This document shows, in pieces, positions 7,619 through 15,103 of a stretch of DNA of 18,846 nucleotides. Below the pieces are notes generated by a model. That model made no database searches and had not been told where the DNA came from. It saw only the letters and a list, made by a program, of their open reading frames with translations. The stretch's first letter is position 1, and every line of letters begins with the position of its first letter. The translations under genes and the position numbers were made by a program. Origin of the DNA: Deltaproteobacteria bacterium (GTDB lineage Bacteria > Desulfobacterota > Desulfarculia > Adiutricales > Adiutricaceae); assembly GCA_031267005.1 (NCBI GenBank), contig JAIRZX010000603.1:1-18846 (forward strand). The letters run 5' to 3'.

Positions 7619-8548
7619 CTACTCCGCGAGCTCCTCCAACAGCTCCTTCGACGGCACGAAGAAGAGCGTTCCGGTGCGGGCCTCGGAGAAGTCCAGGAGG
7701 CGGTCGGTGTTGCCCGGGGGGTCGCCCACGAACATGTTCTCGAGCATCTTCCTCGTCGCCGCGAAGGTCGAGGCGTAGCCGATGAAGTAGGTGCCGTGCT
7801 CGTTCTGGGAGGGGTTCGCGAAGGCCATGTTGGCCCGGACTATCTTTATCTCTGAGCCGTCGTCGCCCTTGATGTTGGTGACGGCGTTGTGGGCGTTCTC
7901 GGGCTTCGCCCCCTCCGCGAGTTCCCTGTCGTCGTACTTCCGCCTGCCCACGGCCTTCTCCTGGTCCTCGGTGGACAGCCCGTTCCAGGCCTTCATGTCG
8001 TGGACGTACTTCTGCACGAAGACGTAGCTCCCGCCCCTGAAGTCGGGCTCGAGATCGCCTATCACGGCCGCCGCCTCAGCCTCCTCCTCGTTCTCCGGGT
8101 TCTCGGTGCCGTCCACGAAGCCAATGATGGCCCGGCTGTCCAGGTACCTGAACCCGTGGGTCTCGTCCAGGGAGAAAACCGAGTCGCCCAGGAAGTCCGC
8201 GGCGGCCGCTGCCACCTCGTAGCAGAGATCCATGCGCGTGGCCCGGACGTGCAGGAGGATGTCCCCGGGGGTGGAGGGGGCGACGTGCCTCCCGCCCTTG
8301 ATCTCCGCGAAGGGGGCGAGCTCGGCGGGCTTCTTCCGCTTCGGGAACAGGTGGTCCCAGGCCTCCGACCCGAAGCCTATCACGCAGGAGACCTGTTCCT
8401 TCGGGAAACGGCCCCGGAGGCTCTTTACCGTGGCCGGCACGCCGTCCAGGGCGGCCTTGACGCTGTCGATGTCGTCCGGGCGGTTCAGGCCGTAGACAAG
8501 AAACAGCGCGTAGGTCCCGGGCTTGTTGATTACATCCTGGTGGCTCAT
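7619..8548 (-). CDS. Dye-decolorizing (DyP-type) heme peroxidase, YfeX-like
   Basis: Heme enzyme that reduces hydrogen peroxide while oxidising varied substrates. The 309 residues show the family signature GFVDGTENP (143-151) with catalytic Asp146, the probable proximal heme ligand His220 in KPENAHNAV, and distal Arg238 in IKIVRANMAF. The closing KMLENMFVGDPPGN and GTLFFVPS segments are as in YfeX-like DyPs. No Tat or Sec signal is present, so it is cytosolic or packaged; no encapsulin gene is nearby and the C-terminus (LLEELAE) does not resemble an encapsulation tag. The ATG at 8548 is chosen over an upstream GTG at 8557 because GGGAGGT lies 7 bases before it and would overlap that GTG. No close promoter is visible; one candidate lies about 1 kb upstream. 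Confidence 0.93.
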   Translation of the reverse strand: MSHQDVINKPGTYALFLVYGLNRPDDIDSVKAALDGVPATVKSLRGRFPKEQVSCVIGFGSEAWDHLFPKRKKPAELAPFAEIKGGRHVAPSTPGDILLHVRATRMDLCYEVAAAAADFLGDSVFSLDETHGFRYLDSRAIIGFVDGTENPENEEEAEAAAVIGDLEPDFRGGSYVFVQKYVHDMKAWNGLSTEDQEKAVGRRKYDDRELAEGAKPENAHNAVTNIKGDDGSEIKIVRANMAFANPSQNEHGTYFIGYASTFAATRKMLENMFVGDPPGNTDRLLDFSEARTGTLFFVPSKELLEELAE

Positions 8549-8842
8549 GAAACGCACCTCCCTCGGGGCGCCGGCGGGCCGGGGGCGCGTGTCCCCCGGG
8601 CGCCGCTGTTCGGGCGCCCCCGCGCGGCGGAAAGGCCGTCGGGGCGCCGGGTTCGTTTGGCGCGGCAGCGGGGCGGGGCAAGGCCCATGGCCGCGCCGCG
8701 CTTATTAAGGCGTGGGGGCGCGCGAAGGGGCTGCGGCGACGGCGTCCGGGATCCGGCAGGCCGCGGGCCGCCGAGGCCTTTCCTCCCCCTTTTCCTTTTC
8801 CCCCCGGCCCCCTATTCTCTCCGACTCGCGCTCTCGCTTTTC

Positions 8843-9255
8843 CCGTAAGGCAACTCCCGCTTCGGGGAGGAGCCTCTAACCGCATTTCAGAAGACCGCTT
8901 TCCAGCTCGAGCTTTGCCGCAGATCCCTTTGCCGCTTTTACGAGGACAACGCTCAAGTTAGCGCTTATCCGCAGATCCCTTTCCAGCTTTTCCATTAAAC
9001 CCGCTTCAGTTCAAGCTTTGCCGCCGAACACTTTCCATATTTCCTTAGGATCCCGCACCAGTTCGCTCTTTGCCGCGTGTCCTTTTAACGATTTTCTCAA
9101 TATCAAGGCAAAACTCCAGCTTTACGAAAGATCATATTTCAGCTTTCTGAAAAGACCGCTCCAGTTACCGCTTTGCAACGGATCCAATTCACGTTTTTCC
9201 AAAAACCCGCTCCCCCTCCGGATTGCCGCTGATCCAATTGCAGCCGATCCAATTG
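8843..9255. repeat. Degenerate ~52-bp tandem array, 7-8 units
   Basis: Aligning on the CTTTGCCGC core gives anchors at 8912, 8964, 9016, 9068, 9120, 9171 and 9221, that is, spacings of 52, 52, 52, 52, 51 and 50; a weaker unit fits at 8860. An idealised unit reads about GACCGCTCCAGTTCAAG, then CTTTGCCGCAGATCCCTTT, then CCAGCTTTTCCAAAA. Units have diverged strongly by substitution. The period is not a multiple of three and drifts, which argues against protein coding. The 3' end carries the subrepeat GATCCAATTG at 9231 and 9246 (GATCCAATTC at 9181). Confidence 0.85.
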
Positions 9256-9316
9256 CCGCCGTTCAGGGGTCCCAGCTCCAGCCTCCGCATTTCTTCGGCT
9301 CCCTGCGTCGTTTCGC

Positions 9317-9360
9317 CCTTTCTTCCCTTTCCTCCCTTTCCTCCCGTTTTTTTTTCCGCC
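9317..9360. repeat. Polypyrimidine tract with T9 run
   Basis: A C/T-only stretch broken by one G, made of imperfect copies of CCTCCCTTT and then nine T (9347-9355). Such tracts can form triplex DNA and are prone to slippage; no function is evident. Confidence 0.6.
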
Positions 9361-9526
9361 TCCGGTACCCGCGTCAGCCGCCGCAGGGTGCAGGGCGGAA
9401 AGTCTTGCAGGGCATACTGCCGAGGGAAACTTCTGGATTTCCCGGCCGGCCGGGGCCAAAATGGGAACCAGTCCCGGGCCGGAAAGGCGGCCAGCCGGGC
9501 CCGTTTCGGGCCTTGAGGCCAGGCAG

Positions 9527-9554
9527 ATTTTAACACAGTCTGGCGGGCCGTAAA
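9527..9554 (-). promoter_or_regulatory. Candidate sigma-70 promoter reading toward the 52-bp array and the DyP gene
   Basis: On the minus strand TTTACG (9549-9554) and TAAAAT (9527-9532) are separated by 16 bases. The -35 resembles the TTTAC boxes at 15405 and 18698. Transcription would start near 9520, cross the polypyrimidine tract and the array, and reach the DyP gene about 970 bases later. It could instead produce a noncoding RNA. Confidence 0.45.
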
Positions 9555-9784
9555 GCCCCCCCTTTCCCGGACGCCCGTGCCGGGCGCCCTTAGGGGCCGC
9601 CCGAGCGCGGGCGCGAAACCGCCGTAGCCCGCACTGCCGCGCCCGGCTTTCCCCCGGGCGCGGGCAGCTGCGCGCGCGGAGGTCCCCTCGCAGCGCCGGC
9701 CGGAGCGCCACGCTCCCCCGGCAACAGAAAAACAGCGCCGGACCAGCCAGCCCCGGCAAGCCAAGCGCAAACGAGGAAAGGCCC

Positions 9785-10747
9785 ATGCTAAATTCAGTTT
9801 CGCGGACCAAGCCGTCCAAGCTCACCGTCGTCGGGGCGGCCGGCGGCATAGGCTCCGCCACCGCGTTCCAGGTGGGGCTCTCGGGGCTCTTCGACGAGAT
9901 AGTCCTCCTGGACACCAAGGAAAACGTCCTCGCCACCCACGCGATAGACCTCCGCGAGTGCTTCGTGGGGGAGACGAGGACCAGGGTGAAGGAGGGGGAC
10001 TGGGAGGACGCCTCGGGGAGCCAGGTGACCATCATGTGCGCCGCGCGCTCCGGGGCGCAGGTGGAGAGCCGCAACGAGTACCTCCTGGCCAACCTGGAGC
10101 TCATACGCCAGACGGCCAAAAAGCTGAACGAGCACTCCCCGGACAGCTTCCTCCTGGTCGCTACCGCCCCCCTGGACGTCTACGTCATGATCTACGCGGA
10201 GGAGCTGGGCTGGCCCCGCCACAAGGTCATGGGCTTCTGCCGCAACGACACCCACCGCTTCCGCTGGTTTTTGGGCGAGGCCTTGGGCGTCGACCCGAAC
10301 AGGACCATGGGTTACGTCATAGGCGAGCACGGCGAGGCGCAGGTGCCCGTGTGGTCCTCGGTCTCGGTGGACGGGGTGCCCTGCAGGCTGACCGGCGGCC
10401 AGCGGGCGGAGGCCGACAGGCTCGTGAAGGAATGGTACGTCACCTGGCAGGAACTCGACGCCAAGCGCACCACCACCTGGTCCTCGGCCGTCGGCATGCT
10501 CCGGACCCTCCAGGGCTTGAGGGGCGACCCCGCGGGCGGGCCGCTCATGGGCTCCGTCGTCCTCGACGGGGAGTTCGGCCTCTCCGGCGTGGCGATGGGC
10601 ATGCGCCTCAGGCCCGGGGCGGACGGGCTCTCCTGGGACAGCGTAGTGGAGCTCCCCTTGGATCCCGCCGAGAAGGACGCCTTGGACGCGGCGGCGTCCA
10701 AGATCCAGGGCCTCCGCCGAGAGGCGGACGCGGCCGCCGGCAAGTAG
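9785..10747 (+). CDS. Malate/lactate dehydrogenase family protein with an atypical active site
   Basis: NAD-dependent 2-hydroxyacid dehydrogenase of the LDH/MDH fold, 320 residues, cytoplasmic. The Rossmann motif VVGAAGGIGS has glycines at 17, 20 and 23; Asp43 at the end of the second strand (EIVLLD) suggests NAD rather than NADP. The catalytic relay is present as Asp155 and Arg158 in GFCRNDTHRFR and His182 in GEHG. Two departures from the family: the conserved Asn-Pro-Val-Asp is Ala128-Pro-Leu-Asp, losing the active-site Asn, and the two arginines of the substrate loop (Arg88, Arg96) are 8 apart rather than the usual 6. The substrate therefore cannot be assigned. A GAGGAAAGG ribosome-binding site precedes the ATG. 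Convergent with uspA; a hairpin repeat array follows the stop. Confidence 0.85.
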   Translation: MLNSVSRTKPSKLTVVGAAGGIGSATAFQVGLSGLFDEIVLLDTKENVLATHAIDLRECFVGETRTRVKEGDWEDASGSQVTIMCAARSGAQVESRNEYLLANLELIRQTAKKLNEHSPDSFLLVATAPLDVYVMIYAEELGWPRHKVMGFCRNDTHRFRWFLGEALGVDPNRTMGYVIGEHGEAQVPVWSSVSVDGVPCRLTGGQRAEADRLVKEWYVTWQELDAKRTTTWSSAVGMLRTLQGLRGDPAGGPLMGSVVLDGEFGLSGVAMGMRLRPGADGLSWDSVVELPLDPAEKDALDAAASKIQGLRREADAAAGK

Positions 10748-10754
10748 CCTGCCG

Positions 10755-10925
10755 GCAAGCCGGCCCCCGGCAAATCGGCCGGGGTTATGGTGCCCGGCCT
10801 TAAGCTGACCGGCCCCGGGCAAAACGGCCGGGGTTAAGGGACCCGGCCTTGAGCTGACCGGCCCACGGGCAAGCGGCCGCAGGTTAATCGGCCCTGCCTT
10901 GAGCTGACGGGCCCGCGGGCGAGCG
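10755..10925. repeat. 49/50-bp tandem repeat, each unit with a hairpin
   Basis: Three full units and a partial fourth share GGCAA..CGGCC..GGTTA..GGCCTTGAGCTGACCGGCC; AGCTGAC recurs at 10803, 10852 and 10902. Units 1 and 2 form the stem GGCCGGG/CCCGGCC (10777-10783 with 10793-10799; 10826-10832 with 10842-10848). In unit 3 the stem is changed on both sides to GCAGG/CCTGC (10879-10883 with 10893-10897). The array starts just after the dehydrogenase stop and runs over the uspA stop codon. Confidence 0.88.
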
Positions 10926-11993
10926 GCCAGTTGCAGGGGGCGCCCCGCAACTCCCGCCGGAAGCGGCCCCGCGCCGTTCGGTTCCGGCTAAACGCGCGCT
11001 GAAGCGCAACGGGCCGGCGGGCGGCAAAGGGAAAAGCGCCTGCGGGCGCCAAAGAAAAAAAGCGCCGCCGGCCCCCTCCCCGTCCTCCACCCAGTCCTTC
11101 TCCAGCCCGGCGCGGACGGCCAGCACGGGGAACTGCCCCAGGCGGACCAGGCGGTCGGTGGTCGAGCCGACCATGAGGTTCTCTATAAGCCCGCGTCCGC
11201 GGACGCCCACGCAGATGAGATCCATGTGGTTAAGGATAGCGAACTTGTTCAGCTCCTCGTGGGGCCGGCCGGCCAGGACCTTTATCTCCACGCGGTCCGC
11301 CAGATCCTCGGGCACCATGCCCTCCAGCATGTGGCGGAGCTCGTCGGTGTACTTCTGGGCGGCCGCCTTTTCCTTCTGGGGATCCATGTGGAGGATCTGG
11401 TCCAGCTGGGTGGACTCTATGACGGTGGCCAGAACCGCCTTCGCCCCGAAGACCCTCGCGAAGTTCAGCCCCCAGCGCACCGCCTCCCTGGATTCCTCGG
11501 AGAAGTCGGTGGAAACCAGGATGTTTTCGGTCCCGTGCAGGCTGGAACGCTCCAGGGGAAGCGAGCCCGAGACCACCAGGAAAGGCACGGGGAGGGTGAA
11601 CATGAGCTTGCGGGTGACGGATCCGAGAAGGAGCCTCTCGATGCCGCTCCGGATATGGGTGGCGGCGACGAGGAGCCTCGCGTCGGTCTGGCGGATGATC
11701 TCGCAGATCTCCTTGGCCGGGTAGCCTATGGAGACCTTGAGCTCCCATCCGTCGGCGGGGACGTCGGAGAGGATGTCGCCTATCTGCGCCTTGGCGGACT
11801 GGGAGACCCTGGCCTGGAGCTCCTGAGGGTCGACCATGGTCTCGCCGTAGGGCGTTACGGCCGGAAGGTCTATCACGTGCGCTATCACGAGCTTCGCGCC
11901 CGCCTTCCCGGCGATGAATGAGGCGAGGTGCAGGGCCTTGTTGGACCCTTCGGAAAGATCGGTCGCGCAGACTATGGCGGGGAGCTTCAGCAT
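10884..11993 (-). CDS. Universal stress protein, two UspA domains in tandem
   Basis: Soluble nucleotide-binding stress protein of ~300 expected residues. Domain 1 spans about 1-143, domain 2 about 155-295. Domain 2 has the complete ATP-binding pattern Gly-x2-Gly-x9-Gly-Ser/Thr (Gly263, Gly266, Gly276-Ser277-Thr278 in GVRGRGLIENLMVGST). Domain 1 keeps only the end of it (LLLGSVTRKL, Gly124-Ser125) and lacks the first glycines. After residue ~297 comes a ~70-residue Pro/Gly/Ala/Arg-rich tail with no counterpart in the family, and its stop (10884-10886) lies inside the 49/50-bp repeat array, suggesting the original stop was lost. The ATG at 11993 has AAGGA about 4 bases upstream. No clear promoter. 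A GC-rich inverted repeat (GCGCGCG/CGCGCGC, about 12020-12042) lies in its 5' leader. Confidence 0.92.
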   Translation of the reverse strand: MLKLPAIVCATDLSEGSNKALHLASFIAGKAGAKLVIAHVIDLPAVTPYGETMVDPQELQARVSQSAKAQIGDILSDVPADGWELKVSIGYPAKEICEIIRQTDARLLVAATHIRSGIERLLLGSVTRKLMFTLPVPFLVVSGSLPLERSSLHGTENILVSTDFSEESREAVRWGLNFARVFGAKAVLATVIESTQLDQILHMDPQKEKAAAQKYTDELRHMLEGMVPEDLADRVEIKVLAGRPHEELNKFAILNHMDLICVGVRGRGLIENLMVGSTTDRLVRLGQFPVLAVRAGLEKDWVEDGEGAGGAFFLWRPQALFPLPPAGPLRFSARLAGTERRGAASGGSCGAPPATGRSPAGPSAQGRAD

Positions 11994-12429
11994 GTTTTCC
12001 TTATCCCTTTCGTCCCGGGGCGCGCGCGGGCCCCGCGCGCTGGCCGGGAAACGGGGAAAGAAGCCCCGGAGGAAACCGGATCTTCGAAGCCCCGTCCGGG
12101 TATCAGTTTACGCGCGTTCGCCCTCCGGCTGTCGGCGGCTCCGGGAGTTCTTCGCGGGCCGGAGGCCTCGCCCGCCTCCCCCCTCCGGCAAAAACGGACG
12201 GGGTGAGCCGCACGTCCCTCCGGGGACGGATTCGGAGACCACAAATCCTGCCCGCCAGGCCCGGGGGCTACGGGGCGCCGGTCCTTGGCTTTGCGTGGGA
12301 GCGCACGGGCAACGCCGCTTGCGGCTGAACGTTCCGGCGGTCCTTCGGAGCCTCCCGCAAGCCGGGCCGAAGGCGGGCCGGCAACCGGCGGGGAGCCGCA
12401 GAAAACCGCCGGGCCCGGCTGCTCGGCGG
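11994..12429. other. 436-base GC-rich intergenic region, nothing recognised
   Basis: Between the coiled-coil gene and uspA, both on the minus strand. It has no promoter-like AT-rich segment, no clear tandem repeat and no gene. A palindromic GC block lies near 12020-12042 in the leader of uspA. The open frames on both strands are Arg/Pro/Ala-rich and have no domain. Confidence 0.5.
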
Positions 12430-12939
12430 TTACTCGGATGCGAGCTGCTCCCGTCCGCCGCCAGTCGGCGTGCCCTGGCCGGGGAGCGCTTCGCCCGCAG
12501 GATCGGCCAATGCCCGACGCCGACGCCGGCCTTCGCCATGCACGAACCGTCCGCCGCCGGGCCACGGCAACTTATTTGCCACTTCCACCCGTAAATCCCC
12601 GACCGTCTTTGCCAACGTGTCAAACCTGGATTCCATCCCGCCAATCCTGAATTCAAACTTGGCTTCCATCCCGGCCATCCTGGTTTCCATCCCGGCCATC
12701 CTGGTTTCAAGCTTGGTTTCCAGCCCGGCCATCCTGGTTTCCATCCCGGCCATCCTGGTTTCAAGCTTGGTTTCCATCCCGGCCATCCTGGTTTCTAACC
12801 CCTTTATTCCATCTTCAGTGGTTTTGGTCAACGCGGCTACGGATTTATGCAATCCGTTCTGGTGATACCCGAAAAAGGCCGTAACAAGAACCACGATAAG
12901 GCCGACTGCCCACATAAAGATCGTAAGTGGATCTGGCAT
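12430..12939 (-). CDS. Membrane-anchored coiled-coil protein of 18-residue repeats
   Basis: Not assignable to a named family. The product has one N-terminal hydrophobic helix (residues 7-24, TIFMWAVGLIVVLVTAFFG), a linker, and a long helix from about 35 to 123 built of ETRMAGM and ETKL blocks. Three 54-bp units (TCAAACTTGG/TCAAGCTTGG anchors on the plus strand at 12653, 12707 and 12761) encode 18-residue repeats, 7+11, a spacing that fits a continuous coiled coil. The likely topology is an inner-membrane anchor with a cytoplasmic or periplasmic rod. Residues 125-169 are a Gly/Arg/Pro-rich tail unlike the rod and may be read-through of intergenic sequence. Two adjacent ATGs occur; 12939 is chosen because AAGGA is 5 bases before it but only 2 before the ATG at 12942. 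A promoter lies upstream at 13179-13207. Confidence 0.72.
   Translation of the reverse strand: MPDPLTIFMWAVGLIVVLVTAFFGYHQNGLHKSVAALTKTTEDGIKGLETRMAGMETKLETRMAGMETRMAGLETKLETRMAGMETRMAGMEAKFEFRIGGMESRFDTLAKTVGDLRVEVANKLPWPGGGRFVHGEGRRRRRALADPAGEALPGQGTPTGGGREQLASE
12640..12800. repeat. 54-bp intragenic tandem repeat
   Basis: Three units, the two distal ones nearly identical, made of a 21-bp and a 33-bp block (CCATCCCGGCCATCCTGGTTT recurring). They lie wholly inside the coiled-coil gene and keep its frame, so copy number could change without a frameshift. Confidence 0.88.
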
Positions 12940-12942
12940 CAT

Positions 12943-13834
12943 AATCCTTTCCGCAGTTCACTGTGGTGCCGGAACGTTTCCGGCTGGCTGGACTTCGGGG
13001 CCGTTTTCGCGGGAGCCAGGGCGGCAGGCCCTAAGGCGCGGAACGCCACTGCGACGGGCGGCGAGCCCCGGAACCCTCTCCGGGCCGCGACGCCGCCGCA
13101 CGGCGGAAGGGATGCGGGGAACCCCCCAACGGTTCCGGAGGACGGGCCTGTCGGGTCGGCCGCTCATTAACCGTTATTATAATAGCACGGGAACGCCTTC
13201 AGGGCAAAACTCCCCTATGCCGCCGGGCCTTGCCGAGAAGGCGGCAAGCCCCCCCGCCCTGTGAAGCGCGCCGCGCGGGGGAGCGGGAGGCTGGCCTGAG
13301 CCGGCTATTACCAGGGAAAAGTCCCAATATGCGGCGGAAGGCAACAGCGGAAGCATATGAAATCAGCTTCACGCCTCGGCCGCTCTTCACGGGAGAAGCG
13401 GGCGGGCGCCTCGCTTGGCATCCGTCCACGCGAACGGACGGCCTGACCGGGCCGCCCGACCGCGCCCCCCGCAGGCCCCGCCTGCCGCGCCGCCACAGCG
13501 ACCGACCCTCCCTGAGCTTGCCTTCCGGCGAGACGCGACCGTTCGCGAGGAGATAAGGCGCTCCTCTCGGTGGAACGCTAGCCTGCCGCCGGAGGGCGAC
13601 CGGCCAGGCCCAGCTCGCCTGCGGCCGAAGAGCGAGAGGCAACCGGAGGGGAGCCGGCGCGGAAGGACAGCTTCGGGCGGGGCGCTCTGTCCTGCGGTCC
13701 GGAATCGCGCCCGGCCCCCGCCGTCGGACGCCCTTCCGGGACCGGCCGAAGGCCCGGGCCCGCCGCGGCCCTCCCCGATGCTCCCGCCGGGCAAGCCCGG
13801 CCCGCTTTCCGGCGGGCCCGGAATCGCCGGGGCC
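12943..13834. other. ~890-base GC-rich region with one promoter
   Basis: Between two minus-strand genes. The only clear element is the AT-rich promoter segment near 13179-13207 that serves the coiled-coil gene, leaving a leader of ~230 bases. Bases 13210-13834 have no recognisable gene or array; a 7-bp hairpin GGCCCGC/GCGGGCC (13799-13818) lies just beyond the stop of the phosphotransferase gene and may end its transcript. Confidence 0.5.
13179..13207 (-). promoter_or_regulatory. Sigma-70-like promoter for the coiled-coil gene
   Basis: On the minus strand TTGCCC (13202-13207) and TATTAT (13179-13184) are 17 bases apart, in an isolated AT-rich patch. An overlapping TATAAT exists on both strands, but no good -35 is seen for the plus strand. 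The predicted start is near 13172. Confidence 0.55.
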
Positions 13835-14890
13835 CTAACCGGTTATGAGCTTCATTAGCTCGAACTCCCGCTCGCGGAGCTCCTCGGCGAGATCGAGGAG
13901 GAACCCGGCCCTGGACACGTTCTGCTCGAACAGGGAAGGGTAGTTCTCGCGGTCCCAGACGAAATGCGACTCCAGGAGCGCGTCGGCGAGGTACCTGCGG
14001 GCGAGGTTGACCGCGATGCCGCGCACGGCGGCCGGGAGAAGCGAGAAGTGCCTGTCCCCCAAATCGAGCCCTGTCTCCCGGTAGCCCGCGAGGGCCTGGC
14101 CCATGGTCTCGGAGTCGAAGCGGGGGGTGCCTTCGGAGGCGGCGAAGGAGCGGCACAACTCGCCCAGATCCAGAAGGGGATCCCCGTACGAGACGGTGTC
14201 CCAGTCGATCAGCGCGTAACGGCCCCCGTCGTCCAGGAAGTTGTCGCGCTTGGGGTCAAGGTGGATGACCAAGTCCTTCATCAGGAACACCCGCTGGAAG
14301 GACGGGCTCCCGGGGAGCCTCATGGCCTCCTCGGCCCCCCTGGCCAAAGGCTTCCCGATGCGCTCGAGGGACGGGTGGCGCCGATAAAGGGTCCGGAAGT
14401 CCTCGAAGTCCGAGGCCTTGGGAAGCCTCTGGTTGGTGAAGTCGCCTGAGGGAAGGGGCAAGAGATCCGCCGGGCGGGGGGCGTTCAAGGCGGAATGGCA
14501 GGAGCCCAGGCACTTGGCCGCGAGCCGGGCGGCCCGGGCGTTCTGCTCGGGGCGGGCGCCCGACACGAAGGTGGAGACCCGCCACGCCTCGCCCCAGCCC
14601 GGACCCTCGGACAGAAGCCGGCCCTCCTTGTCAGGCAGGAGCGCCGGGCAGGGTATGCCCCCTTCCAGAAGCTTCCGCGACACAGCGTCCCAGTTCTCCC
14701 CCAGCGCGGGGCTGGCCTGGAAGTCGGGGTTTAACAGCTGCACTACGAGCTTCCCCCCGTCCTCCCGCTCCGCCAGGAAGGTCTGGTTCACGCGTCCCGA
14801 CCTAACGGCCGTCACCTTCGAGGAGCTTATCCCCCAGCGCCCGGCCAGGACGGCCGCCGCCTGCTCCTCCGTCGCCTCCAGATGATCCAA
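13835..14890 (-). CDS. Aminoglycoside phosphotransferase-fold kinase (substrate unknown)
   Basis: Small-molecule kinase of the APH/choline-kinase superfamily, 351 residues, soluble. The catalytic loop VIHLDPKRDN contains His210, the base Asp212 and the metal-binding Asn217, and the DFG-equivalent is Asp229 in LIDWDTVSYGDPLLDLGEL. The N-lobe (VTAVRSGRVNQTFLAERE, KLVVQLLN) fits the nucleotide-binding sheet. Family members phosphorylate aminoglycosides, homoserine, choline, N-acetylhexosamines or sugars; the VNQTF N-lobe and the chromosomal setting point to metabolism rather than resistance. The start is TTG at 14890, supported by TGGAGGGG about 6 bases upstream and a promoter (14951-14979) giving a ~54-base leader. 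It appears to be a single gene. Confidence 0.85.
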   Translation of the reverse strand: MDHLEATEEQAAAVLAGRWGISSSKVTAVRSGRVNQTFLAEREDGGKLVVQLLNPDFQASPALGENWDAVSRKLLEGGIPCPALLPDKEGRLLSEGPGWGEAWRVSTFVSGARPEQNARAARLAAKCLGSCHSALNAPRPADLLPLPSGDFTNQRLPKASDFEDFRTLYRRHPSLERIGKPLARGAEEAMRLPGSPSFQRVFLMKDLVIHLDPKRDNFLDDGGRYALIDWDTVSYGDPLLDLGELCRSFAASEGTPRFDSETMGQALAGYRETGLDLGDRHFSLLPAAVRGIAVNLARRYLADALLESHFVWDRENYPSLFEQNVSRAGFLLDLAEELREREFELMKLITG

Positions 14891-14950
14891 AACGCCCCTC
14901 CAGCCGTGCCGTTCGTTCCGACCGTCCGGGCCGTCCGGCCCGCGACGCCC

Positions 14951-14979
14951 ATTTTACGTCCCCGCCGCGCCGTTTTAAA
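14951..14979 (-). promoter_or_regulatory. Sigma-70-like promoter for the phosphotransferase-fold kinase
   Basis: Minus-strand TTTAAA (14974-14979) and TAAAAT (14951-14956) are separated by exactly 17 bases. This is the nearest AT-rich segment upstream of the TTG start and would give a start point near 14944. Confidence 0.55.
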
Positions 14980-15103
14980 GGCTTTCGCCTAAGCGGCCGC
15001 CCTCGGGGCGGGAGCCCGACTGCTGAGGACGCCAACCCTCCGCGCGGATAGCTGGCTCCCCTCCGGGACCTTTCAGGCTCTTTTCCGCTCCCTCTTTGAT
15101 CCT

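Larger units (their letters stand above)
8549..9784. other. 1.2 kb gene-free region between divergent genes, with a repeat array
   Basis: No gene is recognised. Bases 8549-8840 are extremely GC-rich. Bases ~8843-9255 are markedly more AT-rich and form a decayed tandem array of about 52 bp. Bases 9317-9360 are almost purely pyrimidine, with nine T in a row (9347-9355). Bases 9527-9554 hold a minus-strand promoter candidate. The open frames here (e.g. 9018-9533 plus) do not follow the repeat period and show no domain. Confidence 0.65.

Noticed and set aside
8549..8557. GTG 8557 start for the DyP peroxidase
   Set aside because: It overlaps the ribosome-binding site of ATG 8548, which gives the normal N-terminus.
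7889..8885. Long open frames on both strands across the DyP gene and its upstream region
   Set aside because: They are shadows of the DyP frame; the protein motifs are only in the 7619-8548 minus frame.
8843..9255. CRISPR-like array
   Set aside because: There are no conserved repeats with unique spacers; whole units diverge along their length, and no cas genes are present.
12600..12865. Plus-strand Ile/Leu/Ser/Pro repeat protein (12470-12865)
   Set aside because: It is the complement of the coiled-coil gene; the minus strand has the membrane helix, coiled-coil pattern, ribosome-binding site and promoter.
13171..13190. Plus-strand promoter at the TATAAT near 13178
   Set aside because: No acceptable -35 and no plus-strand gene downstream; the minus-strand reading has both.
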